A stretch of 44,638 nt of DNA from an uncultured Chromatiaceae bacterium (lineage in GTDB: Bacteria; Pseudomonadota; Gammaproteobacteria; Tenderiales; Tenderiaceae), in the NCBI GenBank assembly GCA_945787785.1, contig CALZIO010000020.1:1-44638 (forward strand), read 5' to 3'. Shown here one piece after another: positions 38,710 to 44,638 of this stretch (positions within the stretch are counted from its first letter, which is position 1; each line of letters starts with the position of its first letter). Both the position numbers and the translations under genes were made by a program. The notes under the pieces were generated by a model. The model ran no database searches and was not told the origin of the DNA. It was given only the letters and a program-made list of their open reading frames with translations.

Positions 38710-38916
38710 ATGAAAATGGATGACATTCGTTCTTTAGCACGCACTATTGGCATCAAACCGGGCAAATTGAACAAAACCAATCTGGTGCGCAATATTCAGC
38801 GTCTAGAAGGCAATTTCGAGTGTTTCGCCACCGATAAAGATGGCACATGTGACCAGCAAGGTTGCATCTGGCGTGAAGACTGTTCTTTTGTGGCAAAGAG
38901 AGACTGTGCGGCTTAA
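38710..38916 (+). CDS. Small SAP-domain protein with cysteine-rich tail
   Basis: A 68-residue protein. Residues 3-35 form a SAP-like helix-loop-helix (MDDIRSLARTIGIKPGKLNK, then a second helix LVRNIQRLEG), a fold usually linked to nucleic-acid binding. The tail has five cysteines in the arrangement C-x8-C-x4-C-x5-C-x9-C, including DGTCDQQGC and WREDC, which might bind a metal. AGGGGG lies 11 bases before the ATG. Similar short proteins occur in gammaproteobacteria without a known role. It is followed by a strong terminator. Confidence 0.85.
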   Translation: MKMDDIRSLARTIGIKPGKLNKTNLVRNIQRLEGNFECFATDKDGTCDQQGCIWREDCSFVAKRDCAA

Positions 38917-38933
38917 TCACATGACTTCGAAAT

Positions 38934-38957
38934 AAGGGGGGCATTGCTCCCCTTTTT
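38934..38957 (+). terminator. Intrinsic terminator after the SAP-domain gene
   Basis: AAGGGGGGC, loop ATT, GCTCCCCTT, then TTT: a 9-bp stem with one G-U pair followed by five T in total, 17 bp after the stop codon. It marks the end of the conserved metabolic block. Confidence 0.85.
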
Positions 38958-39055
38958 ACAGCAGCCCCCTCCCCCAAGCAATTTCACTATCACATAGTTC
39001 AGTAGGCTAAAAAGCGTAGTTTGTACGAAATCATAAGCTGACCAAAACGGACAAG

Positions 39056-39418
39056 CTATGGATATCTGGAAACATATTTTTCCACAAAGCCATACAGTGC
39101 CAGGCGTTCCATAAAACGTTTAAATATAGCCGTCACCGAACCCATGTTGGTGGGCGAAGCCAGAATAAAACCATCCGCCTGTTCAATATTGTTAACCAAT
39201 GCCTGCATGTCATCATGCTGCACACATAACCCCGGCACTTCTCTTGGCTACTGCATACACTCGCGGCAGTTTAGGCAAAACTCGATATGCACATCACGCA
39301 AAATGATTGATTCAACGCCAGCGCCCGCTTCCCTGGGCGCTGCAAGCGTCACATCTACAGTCTGGTCCGTAATACCGTCACCCCGAAAGGAGCCATTGAT
39401 CGCCAGAATTTTTGTTAT
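39056..39418 (-). pseudogene. NADPH-dependent FMN reductase (flavodoxin-fold) remnant
   Basis: One continuous frame encodes the N-terminal two thirds of a flavodoxin-like NAD(P)H reductase: TKILAINGSFRGDGITDQ ... EFCLNCREC ... then CVQHDDMQALVNNIEQADGF and ASPTNMGSVTAIFKRFMERL. It is damaged in three ways. The expected start codon is ATA (39416-39418) with a stop just upstream. An in-frame TAG lies at 39248-39250 after NCRECMQ. The C-terminal part after FMERLALYG is lost, ending in an unrelated YVSRYP. Related intact proteins are about 180-200 residues. Confidence 0.8.
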
Positions 39419-39527
39419 GGTTTATCCAATCAAAAAACAGGGGAGCCATGGCTAAAATATTACCCTGATTCCATATTGCTTTCCTGAAAAACTCGAACAA
39501 TAGAAATCGCTATCAGGGAGACCTAAG

Positions 39528-40436
39528 TTATTTGTTCATCTGATAGGCATGATCCGGCCGCCAGGGAAACGGCCCCATATGCATGTCCAGCATCACGCGC
39601 CAGACATTCAGGTGAAGCCATTCCTTGTACATGGCCCAGTTTTTATACTTGGGCAGTTTAACAGCACCAGGAACCTGGCCGAATGGTGTGCCTTTCTTAA
39701 ATTCAGCCATAATCGCCGCCTGCATATCCTGGATAAACTCACGTGTTTGTGTCACCTCTGCCTTACTGCCAAACGGCTCTTTTGCCTGAGAGTGGGAATA
39801 GATTGCCGTATCAAAATCCATTGCTTCAATTTCGCTCAGGGAGCGTAGCCACTCCTTGATATTAAAATCCGGCACGATGGCAAACAGCACACGATTAGGA
39901 GTAACTATGTCTGCTATATACGCGATTTTTTCTTCGGGCAGAACAAAGACGGTCATCCCCAGCCCATGATTCATGCCCAGATAATGCAATTCGATGGTCT
40001 TACCTCCCAAGACAATATCCTTGCGACTTCCCGCCCAGACATCATCCGGCAAGGCCAGCTCCGGACGTTGATTGGCTTTCATCCACTCATACGCCTCTGT
40101 GTGCGCCACAATCTTTGCGCCTTGATCGCGGAACACCTGCCCACCCAGCGAGTGATCCCAGTGATTGTGACTGTGCAACAGATAACGAATCGGTTTATCC
40201 GTCACACCTCTAATCGCCTGTAACAGCCCTTCGGAATGTTTGGTGTTCACCGGCTCAACCACGATCACTCCATCATCAGTAACCACGAACATGGAGTAAT
40301 AACCATCACCCGGCCCGTATCTGTAAACGTTGTCTGCCGCCTGCCATAGATTCTTGTCGGCATAAGCAACACCACTCATAAACACAGCCAAGACAAGAAC
40401 AGGTATTAGCAAAAATAATTGTTTTAATCTGGACAT
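39528..40436 (-). CDS. Secreted metallo-beta-lactamase-fold hydrolase
   Basis: A 302-residue protein with a signal peptide (1-26, ending GVAYA) and a metallo-beta-lactamase fold. The zinc motif is H90-N-H92-W-D94-H95 in LLHSHNHWDHSLGG; downstream His (MNHGLGM), a metal Asp (YIADIV) and a final IYSHSQ supply the other ligands. It should be periplasmic and hydrolytic, or part of the quinoprotein-associated MBL group; the substrate is unknown. It is flanked by two pseudogenes, with no operon partner. The 127 bp upstream (40437-40563) shows no recognised motif. Confidence 0.88.
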   Translation of the reverse strand: MSRLKQLFLLIPVLVLAVFMSGVAYADKNLWQAADNVYRYGPGDGYYSMFVVTDDGVIVVEPVNTKHSEGLLQAIRGVTDKPIRYLLHSHNHWDHSLGGQVFRDQGAKIVAHTEAYEWMKANQRPELALPDDVWAGSRKDIVLGGKTIELHYLGMNHGLGMTVFVLPEEKIAYIADIVTPNRVLFAIVPDFNIKEWLRSLSEIEAMDFDTAIYSHSQAKEPFGSKAEVTQTREFIQDMQAAIMAEFKKGTPFGQVPGAVKLPKYKNWAMYKEWLHLNVWRVMLDMHMGPFPWRPDHAYQMNK

Positions 40437-40563
40437 CGTTATCTCCTTCCCTCTGCAACGCAGAAGCTATTGAGTTGTTATTGATTGGGATTACTAGTCA
40501 TATAGATAGATAGTGTTTGGACATCCGTCAACGTAAGACTCCAAGCCATTCAAATTGCATTGA

Positions 40564-41060
40564 TTAAATCCGGCGTCGATAAAACCCAACAACCTCATAC
40601 AATGCATGGGTGAATTGCCCCAAGCTGAAGTACTTAGCGACATCCATTAATACCGCAAAGGTATTACCATCTGCAAGCACTATTCGTTTTAACTGTTGCA
40701 GGGCATTTTTGATTCACCGAGATGGTTTTTCTTGAACCGTGTGACAGATTCAATTTGCGCCTGTTTTTCCTGTTCGTCAGAGCCGATCAAGCGCGTCGTT
40801 GTATTTGCCTTTATCGTTTGTTCCTGCAAAAAAGTATTCACCCTGACAATCGACAGACTATCATCATGTTTACGTTGCTCGTAATAAAGCGCCTAGTCCT
40901 GAATCTTGCTACGCTGATATAAAAAATTCCATGGCACCTAGCACACCACCCCGTTCGAACAAGCGATTAAACTCGTATACGTAGCCTCTTCCACCAGGTC
41001 GGTCAGCTCCGTCAATCTATTTCGGGAATGATCAGGACAACAAGCGATACCGGACTGCTT
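40564..41060 (-). pseudogene. Fused acyl-CoA mutase (IcmF-like) C-terminal remnant
   Basis: Translating the minus strand piecewise gives ordered matches to the C-terminal part of the cobalamin-dependent isobutyryl/methylmalonyl-CoA mutase family: LTELTDLVEEA, FNRLFERGGVLGAME, then YQRSKIQD(stop)ALYYEQRKH, VNTFLQEQT, and finally AKYFSLGQFTHALYEVVG followed by YRRRI and a stop at 40564-40566. The pieces lie in different frames (at least three shifts) with several stops, so the gene is dead. The family's N-terminal B12 and GTPase parts are absent. Upstream, 41061-41206, is too degraded to recognise. Confidence 0.75.
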
Positions 41061-41206
41061 AATTGAATGCCGCCCCAATGTCTAGGCCCATGGCGATTGT
41101 GCCGAACTGAGCGTGCATAACAGCGTGATCATCCATGGCCGTATACCCTATTTCGATTAAGTTTTTTTCAGAATTATTCAGGCAATCAGCGAACTCTAAC
41201 GTTGAA

Positions 41207-42037
41207 CTAAAGACGATTTTCGTCCGATTGTGTTATCTCAGCCAAAACCGCCTCGATAGCATGCACAAGTGCTTCGGATTTTTTTGGATTTTGTGCATCA
41301 GGATGAGGCGAAGCAAACCCACCCGAATCGTTGTCGAAATACTTGCCGGAAGCTTTTGAGAATTTATATGTCAGTGCTGCGCGAGTCAATATTTCCGCAC
41401 CGATGCGGATATCACCACCTGCCACACCGAAGCCCTGTTTCACCATCTTAGTGCCGAGCATCGAGCCAGGATTAACTGCGATAATCGCCGGACCCTCATC
41501 TTTGAGTGAAAGCGCCAGACTGCGAGACCACATTGTCAGCGCCAGTTTACTTTGCGCATACGCATCAAAGTCGTCGGACAGTCTGAGCCGTCCAGTCAGC
41601 ACTTCTGGATCAACCGACGACTGTGCGGCGGAAGACAAATTAATCACCCGCCCGGAAGATCCAAGCAGCGGCATTAGTTTTTGCGTTAGCAGATAAGGGG
41701 CAATGGTATTCACCGCAAAGCGCACATCAAGTCCGTCTTGTGTGATGGGTTCGAGTGTTTTGAAAACACCGGCATTATTGATCAACACATCAAGTTTGGT
41801 GTGCTTTTCAGATACAGCCTTGGCAAGTGCCTCCACATCGGTCATGCGCGATAGATCAGCCACGTAGCTTTCAATACGTTCCCCCTCCGCTAGCGCAGAG
41901 AGTGTTCTTTCTGCATCCGCCAGTTTTGTTGGATTACGTCCGTGCAGCAGAACATGGTGGCCTTGCGAGACCAACATCTTTGCTGTTTCTAAGCCGATGC
42001 CGTCGGTCGAACCGGTAATAAGAATAATTTTATGCAT
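41207..42037 (-). CDS. Short-chain dehydrogenase/reductase
   Basis: A classical SDR of 276 residues that probably uses NAD(P)(H) on a small carbonyl or alcohol. It has TGSTDGIG (cofactor-binding T-G-x3-G-x-G), NNAG in LDVLINNAGVF, the catalytic Ser in INLSSAAQSS and Y-x3-K in YAQSK. The Arg in HGRN suggests NADPH preference. I chose the ATG at 42037 because a GAGAGAG ribosome site precedes it and the fold begins directly at MHKIILITGS; the longer frame would overlap the upstream luciferase-like remnant. It lies 13 bp after that remnant, so it probably once formed an operon with it. Confidence 0.92.
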   Translation of the reverse strand: MHKIILITGSTDGIGLETAKMLVSQGHHVLLHGRNPTKLADAERTLSALAEGERIESYVADLSRMTDVEALAKAVSEKHTKLDVLINNAGVFKTLEPITQDGLDVRFAVNTIAPYLLTQKLMPLLGSSGRVINLSSAAQSSVDPEVLTGRLRLSDDFDAYAQSKLALTMWSRSLALSLKDEGPAIIAVNPGSMLGTKMVKQGFGVAGGDIRIGAEILTRAALTYKFSKASGKYFDNDSGGFASPHPDAQNPKKSEALVHAIEAVLAEITQSDENRL

Positions 42038-42050
42038 GGTGTTGTCTCTC

Positions 42051-42275
42051 TCATTCAGCGAAGTTTGACTCTGGAATATAAGTCCCAGGGAAATCAGACA
42101 AGATATCATCAGCCAGACGTTTCAGCGTTGTCTCGATATCTACCTGGTTAAAGCTCAGCTTCAGCGCCACATGGTTTACACCTATCTCTTCCAGCGATTT
42201 AAGATACGCCCGAAGATGGTTTACTCCCGAGCGAAAGCCCAAATGAATCGGTTGCGCTGGTGTCTCAGGGCGTAT
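42051..42275 (-). pseudogene. Luciferase-like monooxygenase C-terminal fragment
   Basis: About 75 residues match the very end of flavin-dependent luciferase-like monooxygenases: PAQPIHLGFRSGVNHL, LEEIGVNHVALKL and ETLKRLADDILSDFPG. Intact members run to about 300 residues; the rest is missing. The open frame continues upstream to 42317 without a credible start codon (only a TTG). The adjacent 42276-42554 shows no gene. Confidence 0.7.
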
Positions 42276-42554
42276 GGTGCAAAAATTAGAACGTGCACGT
42301 TCTTGGCCGGACCTCAACGTGAATCTGGCTTAAAACAACTCGCGCAGACATTCTTGACAATCACGGTCAAGTGAACCAACCTATTCTAGTAAATCGAATT
42401 GTCTGACTTCTAAATTGGACTCGTAACGTACTGGACTGACTATTGCGGTGCGTGGGTTGAGAGTGGCGAATTATAGGCGCCAGCACGATGAGTGCGCCTA
42501 CATCTCACCAAGCTTCTGAGCCGTCAACTATGACTAGAGTTAAGGAGGGTGGTA

Positions 42555-44090
42555 ATGAGATATAAACTAGCTATGATCTTAATTTCAGGTCTGATCTGGA
42601 TCCCGGGCAATGCTCTGGGACACGGCCTTGATGATGTCTTGGAACGCGCAGCCGATTTCCTGGGCGGTGAGCAGAGCCTAACAGCCCTCCAGCAGATAGA
42701 GATCACGTCTACAGGCACCCGGTGGGTTTTAGATGAGGGTTTCGAGCCTGGCGCGAGCCGGCAAGGGACGTTTGATATGGACCTGCAGTGGGAGGTGCGC
42801 AAGGAGCAGCTTCGGCTTGACTATGACATCGAGACACCGTCTTTCGGTGTCACTCGTAGTGTTATCGAAGTTGTGAATGGCGCTGACGGCTTCACTGACG
42901 GCCAGGATGGAAACTTTGCACCACCTGGGACGTTCGCAATGAGTTCGGATCGTGTTGAATCGATCAAGCGCCACCAGCGGTTGCTAAATCCCCAAGTTAT
43001 TCTGCGCGAGCTACTACGTGACGACGGCGACGCGCGACTACGGCGTCACCATCATGGATTGTACGATCAAATCGTAATCGAGGACAATGTAGCGAATATC
43101 ACTCTATTTATTCTTAGAGAGACTGGCGAGATCTCGCACCTAAAGACGAAGACAAGCGATCTCCTGCGGCGTGACGTGCCACTAGTAATTACCTACAGCG
43201 ATTGGGGATTCTTCGGTAGCGGAGTCAAGTTTCCCACGCAAATTGAAATTTCCCTCGATGGCGAGCTCGTGCATCGTGAGCAGCGCACTGCGGTCCGCGC
43301 CGGCGCAGAACTGTTCCTCGCCGAAATCTTCAGCATTCCTGATAACCTTGACGCCGAGCGTGACTTACAGTTACAGAATCGCGGTAATGGCCACCATCAG
43401 ACGCTTCAGTCGATGGCGGCATTTGGATTTCCCCAGGACGGATTTCGGCTCAACATCGCGAGCACGGAAATTACACCGGGGGTGTGGTTTCTAGGTGGCA
43501 CGAGTCACAACTCACTCGCTGTCGTGCAGAGTGATGGCGTGGTGATTGTCGATGCGCCGCTCGGTCCGGAGCGCTCCCGCGCGATTCTCGACTGGGTGAA
43601 GGAAGAGATCGGTAGCAGGGTTAAAAACGTCGTAGTAAGCCATCACCATGTCGACCACGCGGCGGGCGTTCGGGAGATGGCGGGACGCTGGGCCGGGGTT
43701 GTCGTTCATGAGTCTGTCAGGGACTTTTGGAACGACGTTTTCAGGAACCCATCTCGTATACTGCAAGACGCAATTGAGAGGAAGAGGTCGTGGCGACCAT
43801 ATGATGTACGCATCACAGATTATAAAGAACTTGTCGTACTCGAAGATGACAATACTCCCGTACGTGCTTTCCCTTATGAACAAACCCACTCCGTTGACTC
43901 CGTTTTAGTAGAAGCAGGTGGCGTCATCTTTGTCGTGGATACCTACAGTCCGGGTAACGCCCCCGCTCCAGATGTGGGGCGCGCGATCGTTGAGGCAGTG
44001 GAGGCACAAGGACTCACGCCATCGTTCATTGCCGGCGGTCACGGTACATTCATTACATGGGCCGATTTTCTGGCAGGCCTGCCCCAGTAA
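42555..44090 (+). CDS. Secreted metallo-beta-lactamase-fold hydrolase, large
   Basis: A 511-residue protein with a signal peptide (about 1-22, ending ALG), an N-terminal beta-rich domain of about 270 residues, and a C-terminal metallo-beta-lactamase domain with H363-H-H365-V-D367-H368 in SHHHVDHAAG, then a metal Asp in FVVDTYSPG and His in GGHGTF. The ATG at 42555 has AAGGAGG just ahead; the upstream in-frame GTG is inside the ribosome site. It is unrelated in detail to the MBL protein at 39528-40436. Its codon use looks richer in G+C than the neighbours, possibly a recent arrival. Substrate unknown. Confidence 0.88.
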   Translation: MRYKLAMILISGLIWIPGNALGHGLDDVLERAADFLGGEQSLTALQQIEITSTGTRWVLDEGFEPGASRQGTFDMDLQWEVRKEQLRLDYDIETPSFGVTRSVIEVVNGADGFTDGQDGNFAPPGTFAMSSDRVESIKRHQRLLNPQVILRELLRDDGDARLRRHHHGLYDQIVIEDNVANITLFILRETGEISHLKTKTSDLLRRDVPLVITYSDWGFFGSGVKFPTQIEISLDGELVHREQRTAVRAGAELFLAEIFSIPDNLDAERDLQLQNRGNGHHQTLQSMAAFGFPQDGFRLNIASTEITPGVWFLGGTSHNSLAVVQSDGVVIVDAPLGPERSRAILDWVKEEIGSRVKNVVVSHHHVDHAAGVREMAGRWAGVVVHESVRDFWNDVFRNPSRILQDAIERKRSWRPYDVRITDYKELVVLEDDNTPVRAFPYEQTHSVDSVLVEAGGVIFVVDTYSPGNAPAPDVGRAIVEAVEAQGLTPSFIAGGHGTFITWADFLAGLPQ

Positions 44091-44100
44091 GCCCAGTAGG

Positions 44101-44123
44101 GTGGGCACGTTTTTCGTGCCCAC
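44101..44123 (+). terminator. Perfect hairpin after the large MBL gene
   Basis: GTGGGCACG, TTTTT loop, CGTGCCCAC: a perfect 9-bp stem 10 bp after the stop codon. There is no T-run after the stem, so it is only a partial terminator and may instead be a dispersed repeat of the type often found in gammaproteobacterial intergenic regions. Confidence 0.55.
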
Positions 44124-44598
44124 GTATAACGCATAACCTCAAGTATCAACTTGATAGCTGAGATAATGCCGGCTTCCGCTGTACACCTGACGCTCGCGCC
44201 GATTGGGCTGAATGTCTCTATAATGGGTCGAGTCCCGCTGTTTGGCTAACCAAGAGTAAAATCTAACTGAATCGCTCAACGTGTTGCTGTGTAATAGGCA
44301 GCTGTGTGCCAGTACGAGTCATTCGCCAACTACTCGGTAAACGACCGGTCAATTGGAAAACCGTCATTGGGATCGATGATGATGCCTCTGACTTCCCTGA
44401 TCCAATCTAAAAACGGAAAAATCTATTGCGATTAATAGAGTGGGCATTCCGTGGTTTTCGAAAAAATTGAGTACAGGAAAAATCGCCTACCATGGTTTTT
44501 TGTGGTTCGACACAAGTCTGTGGATATGCTAATTTTTCTTCGAAGTCTAGATTAAGCTTTGTTAGGATAACTTGATAATAATACTAGGGAGTATGCTC
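44124..44598. other. 475-bp non-coding gap
   Basis: No open reading frame, RNA gene or repeat was recognised. The last ~60 bp are AT-rich and likely carry the promoter of the gene starting at 44599; an AGGGAG ribosome site lies at 44586-44591. Confidence 0.5.
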
Positions 44599-44638
44599 AT
44601 GAAGACACATCTGCACATAGGCGTAATACTGACGTTAG
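44599..44638 (+). CDS. Start of a gene running off the window (possible signal peptide)
   Basis: Thirteen codons, MKTHLHIGVILTL, in an open frame to the window end, with AGGGAG 7 bases before the ATG. Basic residue followed by a hydrophobic run suggests an exported protein. An in-frame ATG lies two codons upstream (44593) but is too close to the ribosome site. Confidence 0.4.
   Translation, partial: MKTHLHIGVILTL

Noticed and set aside
40696-40922. Small plus-strand proteins of 62 and 66 residues in the gap before the SDR gene
   Set aside because: They are the reverse strand of the IcmF-like remnant, without ribosome sites or recognisable features.

Overview
The window looks like a chromosomal segment of a proteobacterium, most likely a gammaproteobacterium with roughly 45-50% G+C. 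Pointers are the homodimeric E1-type pyruvate dehydrogenase operon, a RegB/RegA-type redox two-component pair, a PEP-CTERM exosortase substrate, a small SAP-domain protein and a proteobacterial PEP carboxylase. No rRNA, tRNA, CRISPR array or intact transposase was seen, and the genus cannot be named from the sequence.

Layout. 0-7.2 kb (minus strand): a tight cluster of an unrecognised 812-residue duplicated protein, an unusually long (989 aa) glycyl radical enzyme (GRE), an SCP2-like lipid-carrier protein and the GRE-activating radical SAM enzyme. A divergently transcribed OmpR-type regulator and sensor kinase lie beside it (7.4-9.4 kb). I consider this cluster the best candidate for an undescribed system: an oxygen-sensitive radical enzyme of unknown substrate, with a partner that suggests a hydrophobic ligand. 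9.4-14.5 kb: a 216-bp MITE-like element with terminal inverted repeats, a small conserved protein, a PEP-CTERM protein with a sigma-54-like promoter, a phosphodiesterase-superfamily protein paired with an SLC13/DASS anion transporter, and a cyclic-nucleotide-domain gene broken by one apparent extra base. 14.5-21.8 kb: a PAS-GGDEF-EAL protein translationally coupled to a di-haem cytochrome c peroxidase, then a 1185-residue protein with cNMP domains, a rhodanese-like domain, a long coiled coil made of seven 63-residue tandem repeats, and a C-terminal membrane anchor.

21.9-38.9 kb is conserved central carbon metabolism: lpd-aceF-aceE (pyruvate dehydrogenase), pgi-zwf-gnd (isomerase and oxidative pentose phosphate branch), regA-regB, then glgA (glycogen synthase), ppc (PEP carboxylase) and a small SAP-domain protein on the plus strand. 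Together they set the split of carbon between glycogen, NAD(P)H production, acetyl-CoA and oxaloacetate, with a redox-sensing regulator next to them.

38.9-44.6 kb is a decay zone. It holds remnants of an NADPH-dependent FMN reductase, a fused acyl-CoA mutase (IcmF-like) and a luciferase-like monooxygenase, interspersed with intact genes for two secreted metallo-beta-lactamase-fold hydrolases and a short-chain dehydrogenase. A secreted protein begins at the right edge.
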